Counted from the first letter of the stretch, positions 1 to 9,732 are shown. The stretch is DNA of 64,000 nt from JBKPNJ01 sp963695705 (GCA_963695705.1 CAVOHB010000009.1:992001-1056000), one strand, 5' to 3'. A program made the numbers and translations. Notes: generated from the sequence alone by a model not told the origin.

Positions 1-994
1 AGCGCTCGCGGCGTAGCGCCGGCTGTGCCTGGTCGCGCCGCTTCGGCATGCCACCGTCGAATCCCGCGGCGATGACCGTGACGCGGACCTCGTCGCCGAG
101 GGCATCGTCGATGACCGTACCGAAGATGATGTTGGCCTCTGCGTGCGCCGCCTGGGACACCAGGGCGGCCGCCTCGTTGATCTCGAAAAGGCCGAGGTCT
201 GAGCCGCCGGCGATCGAGAGCAGTACGCCGTGGGCGCCGTCGATCGAGGCCTCGAGCAGCGGACTGGACACCGCCATCTCCGCGGCGGCGACCGCCCGGT
301 CCTCTCCCCGTGAGGAGCCGATGCCCATCAGGGCCGAGCCGGCGTTGGACATCACGGACTTGACATCGGCGAAGTCGAGGTTGATCAGCCCCGGGGTCGT
401 GATGAGGTCGGTGATGCCGGAGACGCCCTGCAGCAGCACCTGGTCGGCCTGCTTGAACGCGTCGAGCACGCTCACGTTTCGGTCGCTGATCGACAGCAAC
501 CGGTCGTTGGGAATCACGATCAGCGTGTCGACCTCTTCGCGCAGTGCGGCGATCCCTTCCTCGGCCTGGTTGGCCCGGCGGCGTCCTTCGAACGAGAACG
601 GCCGCGTGACCACGCCGATCGTCAGCGCGCCGATCGATCGCGCGATCCGGGCTACGACCGGCGCGCCGCCGGTGCCGGTGCCACCGCCCTCTCCGGCGGT
701 GACGAAGACCATGTCGGCGCCCTTGAGCACCTCGTCGATCTCCTCCGAGTGGTCATCGGCCGCCTGCCCGCCCACGCCGGGGTCGGCGCCTGCGCCGAGC
801 CCGCGGGTGAGCTCGCGGCCGATGTCGAGCTTCACGTCGGCGTCGCTCATCAGCAACGCCTGGGCGTCGGTATTGATCGCGATGAACTCGACCCCCTTCA
901 GCCCGACGTCGATCATCCGGTTCACTGCGTTGACGCCACCGCCGCCGATGCCGACGACCTTGATGACCGCGAGGTAGTTCTGCGGTGCTGACAC
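1..994 (-). CDS. ftsZ: Cell division protein FtsZ (3' end cut off by window edge)
   Basis: FtsZ is the tubulin-like GTPase that polymerises into the division ring at mid-cell. About 331 codons are visible from the start. The N-terminus reads VIKVVGIGGGGVNAVNRM and the GTP-binding tubulin signature GGGTGTGGAPVVA follows. The later conserved block LINLDFADVKSVMSNAGSALMGIG is also present. The C-terminal FtsA/SepF-binding tail lies outside the window. The start is the GTG at 992-994, preceded by a GAGAGG-like ribosome site. It is the last gene seen of the dcw cluster and follows ftsQ after a 318-base gap that may hold its own promoter. Identification is secure; only the 3' end is missing. Confidence 0.97.
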   Translation of the reverse strand, partial: MSAPQNYLAVIKVVGIGGGGVNAVNRMIDVGLKGVEFIAINTDAQALLMSDADVKLDIGRELTRGLGAGADPGVGGQAADDHSEEIDEVLKGADMVFVTAGEGGGTGTGGAPVVARIARSIGALTIGVVTRPFSFEGRRRANQAEEGIAALREEVDTLIVIPNDRLLSISDRNVSVLDAFKQADQVLLQGVSGITDLITTPGLINLDFADVKSVMSNAGSALMGIGSSRGEDRAVAAAEMAVSSPLLEASIDGAHGVLLSIAGGSDLGLFEINEAAALVSQAAHAEANIIFGTVIDDALGDEVRVTVIAAGFDGGMPKRRDQAQPALRRER

Positions 995-1312
995 GATGCG
1001 CCTCTCGCTCGGTGTTTCTCGTTCCACCCATGACGAGCGGACGACTGGGACGTGCGGTGGGGGAAGAACCTCCGGCCTTCGCTTCCTGAAACCGTCACCC
1101 TCAACTAGAGAGTTAGACTTATGTCAACCTGAGGTCTTGGCACGAAGTTACGCGATGCCCGTCAACACGCAAGAACCGACACGCCGAGCCGACCATGAAA
1201 GCTCGCAGATCCGCGGCCCCGATCCGAGTGGCTCCTGGGTGGCCGGCTTCCCTCTGACGGTCATGCGTATCGAGGGTCATGACCCCCGAGATGCATCACG
1301 CAAGCGGGTGAG
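995..1312 (-). promoter_or_regulatory. ftsQ-ftsZ intergenic region, probable ftsZ promoter region
   Basis: No gene is seen in these 318 bases. On the minus strand a relatively A+T-rich patch at about 1099-1134 contains TTGACA (1122-1127), a good -35 hexamer, followed by the imperfect inverted repeat CTAACTCTCTAGTTGAG. No clear TANNNT hexamer sits at the ideal 16-18 base spacing, so the exact promoter is uncertain. Actinobacteria commonly transcribe ftsZ from dedicated promoters between ftsQ and ftsZ, which is why this patch is proposed. Confidence 0.5.
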
Positions 1313-2026
1313 TCAGCTGCTCGTTGTCGGGAGGTCCGGCACGCTCACGTCATAGACGGACGCCTTGCGCTGCAGGATAAGAGCCAGCGCCTCGGCCTTC
1401 GCCGCGGAGTCGTCGGCGCTCCCCCACACCACTGTGTCCCCGTCGTGCAGCTGCAGGGTGATCGAGTCCATGGTCTTGGCGCGTACCTCGGCGACCTGGT
1501 CGCTCAGCCGGCGTGGCATCGCCATGATCACGTGCACGGCCTCGCTGAGTGCGGAGGCTTCCGCCCTGTCCTCCATCACCAGAGTGGGCAGGTGTGGCTT
1601 GCGTCCCCTGACCTTGAACAGCACGCCCTCGGAGTCCACTGCTCTGACACCGTTGGCGTCGACCACCAGGGCTACCGGTGTGCGCTCGGTCACCGAGATG
1701 ACCAGGGTCGTCGGCCAGTCCCGGGAGATCTCGGCGCTCTTGACGGCAGGGATCTGCTCTATCCGCGACTCGGCCGCGCCGAGGTCGAGTCGCACCATCG
1801 GCTCACCTATCGGAAGGTCGGCGGCGTCGATGATCTGCTGCTGGGGCAGCCGGTCGACTCCTTCGACGCGTACGGAGTCCGCCGCCAGAGCGGTGGAGAA
1901 GTAGACGAGCCAGACGGCGCCTCCGACGAGCGCGAGCAGCACAGCGGCCACGAGTATCCGACGCGCGATGCGGAACCGCCGCGACCTTAGTCGCCGGGTG
2001 AACAGCCTGCGCGGGTCAGCCATCAC
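1313..2026 (-). CDS. ftsQ: Cell division protein FtsQ
   Basis: FtsQ is a bitopic division protein that links FtsB/FtsL and the septal synthase in the divisome. The 237-residue product has an Arg-rich cytoplasmic tail, one membrane segment (about residues 23-48, LVAAVLLALVGGAVWLVYF) and an extracytoplasmic POTRA domain beginning SVRVEGVDRLPQQQI. The block SRDWPTTLVISVTERTPVAL is typical of the FtsQ beta domain. The start can be the GTG at 2026 or the ATG at 2023; either overlaps the 3' end of murC by about 8-11 bases, so translation is probably coupled. Confidence 0.93.
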   Translation of the reverse strand: MMADPRRLFTRRLRSRRFRIARRILVAAVLLALVGGAVWLVYFSTALAADSVRVEGVDRLPQQQIIDAADLPIGEPMVRLDLGAAESRIEQIPAVKSAEISRDWPTTLVISVTERTPVALVVDANGVRAVDSEGVLFKVRGRKPHLPTLVMEDRAEASALSEAVHVIMAMPRRLSDQVAEVRAKTMDSITLQLHDGDTVVWGSADDSAAKAEALALILQRKASVYDVSVPDLPTTSS

Positions 2027-3452
2027 GCCTCCCCCGGTCGTCTCCGTTGTCCAGTGCCGCCAGCACCTCCGGGCCGATCAGGGTCACGTCGCCCGCCCCG
2101 AGCGTGATCACGACATCGCCTGGTTTCGCCTTGTCTGCAAGCAGTTGCGGAATCTTCGACCGCGATGACTCAGCCGTCACGTGCTCGTCGGGGAGCGGGA
2201 CCTGAGAGGCCACCAGGCCAGCGTCGACGCCGGGTTCCGGGTCCTCACGTGCGACGTAGATGTCCATCACCACCACCTCGTCGGCCAGCCCCAGCGCTTC
2301 TCCCATCTCGGCGGCGAAGATCCGGGTCCGGCTGACCATGTGGGGCTGGAAACACACGACCACTCGCCCGTCGCCCGCGATCGACCTGGCCGCGAGCAGG
2401 TCGCCCCTGATCTCGGTGGGGTGGTGGGCGTAGCTGTCATAGACCCGCACACCGCCGGCCGTGCCCTTGAACTCCATCCGGCGACGGGTTCCGGCGAACT
2501 GTTCGAGACCGTCCCGCAGCTGCGCGAAAGAGAAGCCCAGCCGGAGACCGGCGGCCAGTGCACCGACGGCATCGAGGACATAGTGCCGACCCGGAATCCG
2601 CAGCGACACCTCGCCCAGCCGCCGTCCGTTGCCGACCACGCTGAAGCGCGATGTCGTCCCGGCGAACCGGATCGACTCCGCCCGTAGGTCGGCATCCTGC
2701 ACCGTCCCGAAACCGATCGCATCCAGAGCCTGGGACCGAGCCAGCCCCCGCAGCCGCGCGGCACCGGGGTCGTCCACGCAGGTCACCAGGAAGCCGTCGG
2801 GATCGATCCGCTCGACGAAGCGGTCGAACGCGGCGTCGTACGCCGCCGTGGTGCCGTAGTTGTCGAGATGGTCGGCCTCGACGTTGGTCACGACTGCACC
2901 GAACGGCGAGTAGACGAGGAAGGCACCGTCGCTCTCGTCGGCCTCGGCGACGAAGAGCTCGCCGCCGCCGTCGTGCGCGTTCGAGCCCGACCCGGTCAGG
3001 TCGCCTCCGATCGCGTAGGACAGGTCCACACCACAGTGCTGCAACGCCACGGTGAGCAGGGACGTCGTCGTCGTCTTGCCGTGGGTACCCGCGACAGCTA
3101 TCACCTTGCGGCCCTGCATAACGGCGTCGAGGGCGGCCGAACGTGGCAGCAGCAGCTTGCCGAGCCGTCGGGCCTCGACCACCTCGGGGTTGCTCGCCCG
3201 CACCGCGGTCGAGACCACCACCGTGTCGACGTCGCGCACGTGCGAGGCGTCGTGGCCGACCCAGCAGGTGGCGCCGAGCGTCCGCAGCACATCCAGGACC
3301 GGCGAGTCCTGGGCGTCGCTGCCGCTGACCCGCACCCCACGGGCGAGCATGATCTGGGCGATCCCGGACAGACCGGCACCGCCGACGCCGACGAAGTGCA
3401 CCCGACCGAGGCGATCGAGTGGCAGCCGCTCGGTGGGTACCGGCACGATCAC
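2016..3452 (-). CDS. murC: UDP-N-acetylmuramate--L-alanine ligase MurC
   Basis: MurC adds L-Ala to UDP-MurNAc, the first cytoplasmic amino-acid addition of peptidoglycan synthesis. The 478-residue protein has the N-terminal Rossmann motif HFVGVGGAGLSGIA (about 19-32), the Mur ligase ATP loop GTHGKTT (122-128) and the central NVEADHLDNYG block. The C-terminal domain contains YDSYAHHPTEI. It starts with GTG at 3450-3452 in a GTGA overlap with the murG stop codon. Having murC between murG and ftsQ separates this lineage from Streptomyces, where murC is elsewhere. Confidence 0.97.
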   Translation of the reverse strand: MIVPVPTERLPLDRLGRVHFVGVGGAGLSGIAQIMLARGVRVSGSDAQDSPVLDVLRTLGATCWVGHDASHVRDVDTVVVSTAVRASNPEVVEARRLGKLLLPRSAALDAVMQGRKVIAVAGTHGKTTTTSLLTVALQHCGVDLSYAIGGDLTGSGSNAHDGGGELFVAEADESDGAFLVYSPFGAVVTNVEADHLDNYGTTAAYDAAFDRFVERIDPDGFLVTCVDDPGAARLRGLARSQALDAIGFGTVQDADLRAESIRFAGTTSRFSVVGNGRRLGEVSLRIPGRHYVLDAVGALAAGLRLGFSFAQLRDGLEQFAGTRRRMEFKGTAGGVRVYDSYAHHPTEIRGDLLAARSIAGDGRVVVCFQPHMVSRTRIFAAEMGEALGLADEVVVMDIYVAREDPEPGVDAGLVASQVPLPDEHVTAESSRSKIPQLLADKAKPGDVVITLGAGDVTLIGPEVLAALDNGDDRGRRDG

Positions 3453-4540
3453 GGCACACCGTCCGCGGTGTCGACGATCAGTCTGGCCAGTCGTTCGTCG
3501 GCGTCCCGCCGGATCAGACGAGTCGCCGCTGTGCTCATGCTCGCCAGGCGGGCGGGGTCGTGCAACAGACCCGGGACCGTGGCGCGAATGTAGTCCGGCG
3601 TCATCGCCGCGTCGTCAACCAGCAGCCCGCCGCCGGCGTCCACGACGGCACGGGCGTTCAGTGCCTGCTCCCCGTTGCCGATCGGCAACGGTACGAACAC
3701 CGCCGGCAGACCCACAGCCGCGGCCTCCGTGACCGCGCTCGCGCCGCAACGGCACACCGTCAGGTCCGCGGCGGCGTACGCCAGGTCCATCCGCTGCACG
3801 TAGGGGATCACCACGTACGGCGGTGCGGTCTCGGGCAGCGTCACCCGCACCTGCTCATGTGGTCCGGCGATGTGGAGGACCTGGATGCCGGCGGCGGCCA
3901 GGGCGCCCGCGGCGCCGGACACGGCCTGGTTGAGGCGCCTGGCACCCTGCGATCCCCCCGTCACCAGCAGGGTCGGCAGGTCCGGGCGCAGCCCGAACGA
4001 CGCGCGGGCCGGTCCACGCATCGTGTGGCGGTCCAGGGTGGAGATCATCGACCGGATGGGCAGGCCGACGTACTCCGCCTTCGGCAGCGGAGTGTCCGGA
4101 AACGACGTCGCCACACGTCGCGCCAGCCGCGCACCGGCCCTGTTGGCGATCCCGGGCAGGGCGTTCTGCTCATGGATCACCAGCGGCACCCGCCGTCGCT
4201 TCGCCGCCAGGTACGCCGGCATCGAGACGTAGCCACCGAACCCGACCACGATGTGGGGCTTCACCCTGTCGAACACCGCCAGCGTCGCCCGGACCGCTCC
4301 GGACAGCCTGGCGGGCACCGCCAGCAACGTCCGCGACGGCCGGCGCGGGAGCGGCACCGCCGGGATGAGCTCCAGGACGTACCCCGCCTCGGGGATCACG
4401 CGCACCTCGAGTCCGCGATCGGTGCCCAGCGCGGTGATCGACACGTCGCCGCTCAGCCGGGTCAGGGCGTCGGCCGTCGCGATCAGCGGCGACGTGTGCC
4501 CGGCGGTGCCGCCTCCCGCGAGCAGGACCCGAAGGGTCAC
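3449..4540 (-). CDS. murG: Lipid II synthase MurG (GlcNAc transferase)
   Basis: MurG transfers GlcNAc from UDP-GlcNAc to lipid I on the inner face of the membrane, giving lipid II. The 363-residue product has the N-terminal glycine loop LLAGGGTAGHTSPL (about 6-19), the block VGFGGYVSMPAYLAA, the HEQNALPG motif and a C-terminal donor-binding region with CRCGASAVTEAAAVGLPAVFVPLP. The GTG start at 4540 lies 3 bases after the ftsW stop codon, and the gene ends in a 4-base overlap with murC. Length and motifs match the family throughout. Confidence 0.97.
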   Translation of the reverse strand: MTLRVLLAGGGTAGHTSPLIATADALTRLSGDVSITALGTDRGLEVRVIPEAGYVLELIPAVPLPRRPSRTLLAVPARLSGAVRATLAVFDRVKPHIVVGFGGYVSMPAYLAAKRRRVPLVIHEQNALPGIANRAGARLARRVATSFPDTPLPKAEYVGLPIRSMISTLDRHTMRGPARASFGLRPDLPTLLVTGGSQGARRLNQAVSGAAGALAAAGIQVLHIAGPHEQVRVTLPETAPPYVVIPYVQRMDLAYAAADLTVCRCGASAVTEAAAVGLPAVFVPLPIGNGEQALNARAVVDAGGGLLVDDAAMTPDYIRATVPGLLHDPARLASMSTAATRLIRRDADERLARLIVDTADGVP

Positions 4541-4543
4541 GGC

Positions 4544-5800
4544 CTATCCCCCGCGGTGTGCGTGCGCACGACCCAGCGACGATGCCAGGCGTGCCCGCCA
4601 GCCACGCCGACGGTTGCGCAGCGCGGTCCGCGCTCCTGGTTCGGTCTTGGCGAAGGCAAGCAGCAGTCCCAGCGAGATCAGCGTCGGCAACAGTGCCGAT
4701 CCACCGTAGGACACCAGCGGCAGCGGGATCCCGATGACCGGCAACAGGCCGAGGACCATGCCGATGTTGATCATCGCCTGTCCCAGCAGCCAGATGGTGA
4801 TTCCGGCCGCCGCGTACCGGACGAAGCAGTCCTTGGTGCGCAGCGCGATCCGGATCCCCGCGTACGCCAGCGTGGCGAAGAGCCCGAGGACGATGAGTGT
4901 GCCGAACAGCCCCAGCTCCTCACCGATCACCGCGAAGATGAAGTCGGTGTGGGCCTCGGGCAGCCCGCGCCACTTCTCGGTGCTGGCTCCGATGCCGACA
5001 CCCCACCAGCCACCCTGGGCGAGCGCGAAGAAGCCGTGAGCCGGCTGCCAGCCGGAGTCGTGGAAGTTGGCGAAGGGGTCCATGAAGTTCGTCAGCCGGG
5101 CCATCCGGTAGGACTCGGTGCTGGCCAGGAAGATCGCCAGGCCGCCGACGGCGAGAAACGCACCGGCGAACAGGCGGGTGGGAGCGCCGACGATCCACAG
5201 CAGGCCGAGGATGACCGCGAAGATGACGAGCGCCGTGCCCAGGTCGCCCTCGCCGACGACCAGCGCCGCGACCAGACCGGTGACCGGGATCATCGGCACC
5301 AGCAGGTGCCTCCACTGGTCGAGCAGCTTGTCCTTGCGGGCGTAGAGGTCGGCGGCCCACAAGACGATCGCCAGCTTGGCCACCTCGGACGGCTGGAGCA
5401 CGAACGGACCGCCGACGGAGATCCAGTTCCGGTTCCCGTTGACGGTGATGCCGATGCCCGGTACGTACGTCAGGCAGATCAGCCCGATCGAGAAGAGCAG
5501 TGCCGGGTAGGCCATCCGGCGTATCCACTTCAGGCTCATCTGGGACGCGACCCAGGCCAGCGGGATGCCCACCGCGACCCACATCACCTGACGGCTGAAG
5601 ACGTAGTAGGGGCTGCCGTGGTTGAGCTCGGAGTAGACGCTGGAGGCGCTGAGCACCATCACCATGCCGAGCGCGAGGAGCAGGGCGCTCACGCCGAGAA
5701 CCAGGTGGTAGGACGTGAGCGGCCGGTCGAGCGCGCGCTTGGTGGCCGCGAGCCAGGCCGTGTCGGTGCCCGAGGGCCGCCGCTCGGTCGCAGTCGTCAC
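4544..5800 (-). CDS. ftsW: Septal peptidoglycan glycosyltransferase FtsW (SEDS family)
   Basis: FtsW is the SEDS polymerase that works with FtsI to make septal peptidoglycan. About 418 residues carry roughly ten membrane segments and the SEDS signatures GNRNWISVGGPFVLQPSE, GEGDLGTALV, the extracytoplasmic AHTDFIFAVIGEELG and, near the end, PLPLVSYGGSAL. The GTG at 5798-5800 is chosen because it follows the murD stop closely. The same frame is open far upstream inside murD, but that part has no FtsW-like sequence. The basic tail (RNRRRGWRARLASSLGRAHA) is cytoplasmic. Confidence 0.94.
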   Translation of the reverse strand: MTTATERRPSGTDTAWLAATKRALDRPLTSYHLVLGVSALLLALGMVMVLSASSVYSELNHGSPYYVFSRQVMWVAVGIPLAWVASQMSLKWIRRMAYPALLFSIGLICLTYVPGIGITVNGNRNWISVGGPFVLQPSEVAKLAIVLWAADLYARKDKLLDQWRHLLVPMIPVTGLVAALVVGEGDLGTALVIFAVILGLLWIVGAPTRLFAGAFLAVGGLAIFLASTESYRMARLTNFMDPFANFHDSGWQPAHGFFALAQGGWWGVGIGASTEKWRGLPEAHTDFIFAVIGEELGLFGTLIVLGLFATLAYAGIRIALRTKDCFVRYAAAGITIWLLGQAMINIGMVLGLLPVIGIPLPLVSYGGSALLPTLISLGLLLAFAKTEPGARTALRNRRRGWRARLASSLGRAHAHRGG

Positions 5801-5804
5801 GGTG

Positions 5805-7250
5805 TCATCGGTCGTCGACGAGCCGGCGGACGGCCGCGGAGAAGGCGTCACCCCGGGCGCCGTAGTCGGCGAAGAGGTCCATCGAGGCGCAGCCCGGCGC
5901 GAGGAGCACGGTGTCGCCGGCCACCGCCAGGTCAGCGGCGGCGCGCACAACTCGGTCCATGACCAAAGTGTCCGTGTCAGGGACGTCGATGACACGGACA
6001 TCGGGCGCGTGTCGCCCAAGGGCCTCGGCGATCACGTGCCGGTCGCGGCCGAGCAGGACGACGCCACGCAGCCGATTGCGTACGGACGAGACCAGACCGT
6101 CGAACGTGGCACCCTTGGCCAGACCTCCCGCGATCCACACCACCGGGTCGAAGGCCTGCAGGGACGCCTGTGCGGCATGCGGGTTCGTGGCCTTGGAGTC
6201 GTCCACGTAGCCAACGCCGTCGACCCTGCCGACGCTGGCGATGCGATGCCCGGCGATCCGGAAGCTGCGCAGCCCGTCGCGTACCGCCCTCGGCGAGATG
6301 CCGTGCGCCCTGGCCAGAGCCGCCGCGGCCAGCGCGTTGGCGACGTTGTGCGGCGCGGACGGTACGACGTCCCGGACCTCACCCAGCTCGGCCGCGCTCA
6401 CCTGGCGATCCTCGACGAATGCGCGGTCCGCGAGTACGCCGTCGACCACGCCGACCATGCCGACCGCCGGGACGCCCAGCGTGAATCCGATGGCCCGGCA
6501 GCCCTCCTGCACATCGGCAGCACGGACCAGCTGCTCGGTCACCGGGTCGGCCAGGTTGTAGACACACGCGATCTGGCAGTGCTGATAGATCCTGCCCTTG
6601 TCCGCGGCGTACTCCGCCGGCGAGTCGTACCAGTCAACGTGGTCGGTCGCGACGTTGAGCACGACGGAGGCCTCCGCGGACAGCGACCGCGACCAGTGCA
6701 GCTGGAAGCTGGAGAGCTCGACGGCCAGCACGTCGAAAGGGTCGGGATCCATCACGGCTTCCACGATCGGCTTGCCGACGTTGCCGACGGCGTCCGAGCG
6801 CCGACCGGCCGCCCGCAGAATCGAGTCGAGCATCTGCACCGTGGTGGTCTTGCCGTTGGTACCGGTCACCGCCAGCCACGGCGCCGCGCCCTCGGGGTCG
6901 CGCAGCCGCCAGGCCAGCTCGACCTCGCCCCAGATCGGCACCCCCCGTTGCGCCGCCTCGGCGAGCAGCGGCGCCGACGGGGACCACCCCGGCGAGGTGA
7001 CCACCAGGTCGACCGTCCTAGGCAGAGATCGCGTCGCGCCCTCGCCCAAACGCACCCGGGCCCCGAGGGTGCCGAGGATCGAGGCCTTCGTGCGCAGCTC
7101 GTCGCTGTCGCGTTCGTCGAACGCGACGACACGGGCGCCGACCTGGAGCAGCGAGTCGGCGGCCGCGTAGCCCGAGACGCCGAGGCCGGCGACGACGACG
7201 TTGACCCAGGACCAGTCGTCGCGGCGGCCCAGGGACTCCAGCCGAGTCAC
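5805..7250 (-). CDS. murD: UDP-N-acetylmuramoylalanine--D-glutamate ligase MurD
   Basis: MurD adds D-Glu to UDP-MurNAc-L-Ala. The 481-residue product has the N-terminal Rossmann motif VVAGLGVSGYAAA, the ATP loop GTNGKTT (130-136), the VLNVATDHVDWY block and C-terminal YVDDSKATNPHAA and LLAPGCASMDLFADY, all diagnostic for MurD. The GTG start at 7248-7250 overlaps the mraY stop as GTGA. The open frame extends upstream inside mraY but has no Mur similarity there, so the coupled start is preferred. Confidence 0.96.
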   Translation of the reverse strand: MTRLESLGRRDDWSWVNVVVAGLGVSGYAAADSLLQVGARVVAFDERDSDELRTKASILGTLGARVRLGEGATRSLPRTVDLVVTSPGWSPSAPLLAEAAQRGVPIWGEVELAWRLRDPEGAAPWLAVTGTNGKTTTVQMLDSILRAAGRRSDAVGNVGKPIVEAVMDPDPFDVLAVELSSFQLHWSRSLSAEASVVLNVATDHVDWYDSPAEYAADKGRIYQHCQIACVYNLADPVTEQLVRAADVQEGCRAIGFTLGVPAVGMVGVVDGVLADRAFVEDRQVSAAELGEVRDVVPSAPHNVANALAAAALARAHGISPRAVRDGLRSFRIAGHRIASVGRVDGVGYVDDSKATNPHAAQASLQAFDPVVWIAGGLAKGATFDGLVSSVRNRLRGVVLLGRDRHVIAEALGRHAPDVRVIDVPDTDTLVMDRVVRAAADLAVAGDTVLLAPGCASMDLFADYGARGDAFSAAVRRLVDDR

Positions 7251-8311
7251 ACCCCAGCCACCCACTCGGCGTAGAAGATCCCGAGGCCGGTTGCCGTGCA
7301 GATCCCGCAGATGATCCAGAAGCGGATCACGATCGTCACCTCTGCCCAGCCGAGCAGCTCGAAGTGGTGCTGCAGGGGCGCCATCCGGAACAGCCGCTTC
7401 CCGTCCGTCGCCTTGAAGTACCCGACCTGGAGTATCACCGAGAGCGTGATGATGACAAACAGGCCGCCGAGGACGAGGAGCAGCAGCTCGGTGCGCGTCA
7501 GCACGGCCAGCCCCGCCAACGCACCGCCCAGCGACAGGGAACCGGTGTCGCCGAGGATGATCTTGGCGGGGTTGGCGTTCCACCACAGGAATCCGAAGCA
7601 GGCACCTGTCAGGGCGGCCGCCACGACCGCGAGGTCGTAGGGGTCACGCACCTCGTAGCACTGCAGTGCCGGCGCCGATGCACAGCTCTGGTTGAACTGC
7701 CAGATGCACACCAGGGTGTAGGCGCCGAACACCATCGTCGAAGCACCCGTGGCGAGTCCGTCGAGGCCGTCGGTGAGGTTCACCCCGTTGCTGGTGCCGG
7801 CGATCATCACGAACATCCAGACCACGACCACCGCTGCCGGCAGTTTCCAGTCGGACAGGTCGCGGGTGAACGAGATTCCCGGCGACGCCGGTGTCTGTCC
7901 ACGTGAGTCCGGGAACTGCAGCGCGAGCAGTCCGAACAGGATCGCGACCAGCGACTGTCCGCCGATCTTGGTCTTGGTGCGGAGCCCCAGGCTGCGCTGT
8001 TTGGAGATCTTGATGAAGTCGTCCACAAACCCGACCAGGCCCAGCCCGCAGAACAGGAACAGCAGCAGCAACGCTGATGCGGATGGCCAGTCGGTGGTGA
8101 AGAGCTTCGCGCCGACGTACGCCACCACGACCGCGACCATGACGACCAGTCCACCCATGGTGGGCGTCCCGCGTTTGGTGTGGTGGGACGTGGGACCGTC
8201 GTCGCGGATCAGCTGCCCGTACCCCTTCGCGACCAGCAGCCGGATCGCCACCTGCGTCCCCAGCAGGGTGGTGATGAGCCCCAATCCGCCGGCGAGCAGG
8301 ATCGCCCTCAT
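7247..8311 (-). CDS. mraY: Phospho-N-acetylmuramoyl-pentapeptide-transferase MraY
   Basis: MraY moves phospho-MurNAc-pentapeptide from UDP onto undecaprenyl phosphate, making lipid I in the membrane. The 354-residue protein has about ten membrane segments. Active-site motifs are HHTKRGTPTMGG near the N-terminus, FVDDFIK (acidic pair), NLTDGLDGLA and the C-terminal PLQHHFELLGW with its conserved His residues. The ATG start at 8311 overlaps the murF stop by 4 bases (ATGA), and the stop overlaps murD. Confidence 0.97.
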   Translation of the reverse strand: MRAILLAGGLGLITTLLGTQVAIRLLVAKGYGQLIRDDGPTSHHTKRGTPTMGGLVVMVAVVVAYVGAKLFTTDWPSASALLLLFLFCGLGLVGFVDDFIKISKQRSLGLRTKTKIGGQSLVAILFGLLALQFPDSRGQTPASPGISFTRDLSDWKLPAAVVVVWMFVMIAGTSNGVNLTDGLDGLATGASTMVFGAYTLVCIWQFNQSCASAPALQCYEVRDPYDLAVVAAALTGACFGFLWWNANPAKIILGDTGSLSLGGALAGLAVLTRTELLLLVLGGLFVIITLSVILQVGYFKATDGKRLFRMAPLQHHFELLGWAEVTIVIRFWIICGICTATGLGIFYAEWVAGV

Positions 8312-9732
8312 CGAGGCGCTCCGCCGGCCGCACCGTTGACGGCCGTGTCTGCGATCAGCCGCTCGGCAATGAACTCGAGCCCGGCCGCTCGCGAGGCCTT
8401 GACGAGCACGATGTCGAACGGCCGGATGTCGGCGCGCAGCAGCGCCAGGGCTGCCTCCCCGTCGGGTACGTAGCTGAGCCGGTCGGCCGCGGCCCCCTCC
8501 CGGGTAGCGCCGGCCAGGATCGGCTCCGCCTCCGGGCCGACGACCACCAGCCTGGACACGCCGATGCGGGCCGCGAGCCTCCCGACGCGGGTGTGCTCCT
8601 CGTCTGACGTCGGACCCAGCTCTCGCATCTCCCCGAGCACGGCCCAGGTCCGCGGTGTCGTGTCCCGGCGGGACGCCATGGCGGCCAGGGCGTTGAGTGC
8701 CGCCCGCATCGAGTCGGGGTTGGCGTTGTAGGCGTCGTTGACGATGGTCACGCCGTCGGCGCGCTGGTGCACCTCCATCCGCCAGCGCGAGCGAGACGTG
8801 GCGGTGCAGAGCGCGGCCGCGCTGACTTTGAGGGGCACTCCGCAGCCAAGCGCCGCAGCGGCGGCGGCAGCCGCGTTCAGCGCCTGGTGCTCGCCGACCA
8901 GCGGCAGCGTCACCGGCGCGGCGAGTCCGTCGTGCACGAGGGAGAAGACCGGATGCCCGTCGTCGTCGAGCGAGAGGTCGGCGACGCGGACGGACGCGGC
9001 GTCGCCCCGGCCGAAGGTGATGACCCGGGCAGCGGTGCGGCCGGCCATCGCGCGTACGTACCCGTCGTCGGCGTTGAGGACGGCGACTCCCGATGCGGGC
9101 AGCACGTCGACGAGCTCACCCTTGGCGGCGGCGATCGCGGCCCGACTGCCGAACTCCCCCAGGTGGGCGACTCCGACGTTGAGGACCACGGCCACATCCG
9201 GCGGGACGATGCCGGTCAGGTGGCGAATGTGACCGCGCCCGCGCGCGCCCATCTCGGCGATCAGGTAGCGGGTCGATCCCGTCGCGCGCAGCGCGGTGAG
9301 GGGGACACCGATCTCGTTGTTGAACGACTCGGTCGGCGCGACGGTCGGGCCCGCCCGTTCGAGGATGTGCGCCAGCAGGTCCTTGGTGCTCGTCTTGCCC
9401 TGGGAGCCGGTGATGGCGATGTGGCGGCAGTCGGGCAGCCGGTCGACGACCGCGCGGGCCAGGCGACCCAACGACGCAACGGGGTCGGCGACGATGACCG
9501 AGGGCACCCCGACCGGCCGCGCACAGAGCACACCCGCTGCACCGGCCGCGACCGCGACCGCGGCGTAGTCGTGTCCGTCGACGTTCGAACCGCGGCAGGC
9601 GACGAAGAGCCCGCCCGGCTGCACGGCGCGCGAGTCCACGGACGCAGGCCCGGTCACCGTGCACCGCGGGTCGCCCGCATCGACGGAGCCGCCGCCGATC
9701 TCGGCGATGTCGGCAAGGGTCATCGCGATCAT
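8308..9732 (-). CDS. murF: UDP-N-acetylmuramoyl-tripeptide--D-alanyl-D-alanine ligase MurF
   Basis: MurF attaches D-Ala-D-Ala to complete the UDP-MurNAc-pentapeptide. The 474-residue protein has the ATP loop GSQGKTS (109-115), the ESFNNEIGVPLTAL block, AEMGARGRGHI, NVGVAHLGEFGS and NDAYNANPDSM, all MurF hallmarks. The ATG at 9732 overlaps the murE stop as ATGA. A downstream in-frame ATG at 9723 is also possible but lacks that coupling. The frame stays open upstream within murE without MurF-like sequence. Confidence 0.96.
   Translation of the reverse strand: MIAMTLADIAEIGGGSVDAGDPRCTVTGPASVDSRAVQPGGLFVACRGSNVDGHDYAAVAVAAGAAGVLCARPVGVPSVIVADPVASLGRLARAVVDRLPDCRHIAITGSQGKTSTKDLLAHILERAGPTVAPTESFNNEIGVPLTALRATGSTRYLIAEMGARGRGHIRHLTGIVPPDVAVVLNVGVAHLGEFGSRAAIAAAKGELVDVLPASGVAVLNADDGYVRAMAGRTAARVITFGRGDAASVRVADLSLDDDGHPVFSLVHDGLAAPVTLPLVGEHQALNAAAAAAAALGCGVPLKVSAAALCTATSRSRWRMEVHQRADGVTIVNDAYNANPDSMRAALNALAAMASRRDTTPRTWAVLGEMRELGPTSDEEHTRVGRLAARIGVSRLVVVGPEAEPILAGATREGAAADRLSYVPDGEAALALLRADIRPFDIVLVKASRAAGLEFIAERLIADTAVNGAAGGAPR

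Noticed and set aside
3419..5962. 847-residue open frame on the plus strand across murG and ftsW
   Set aside because: Arg/Gln/Asp-rich antisense shadow of real minus-strand genes; no domain and no ribosome site.
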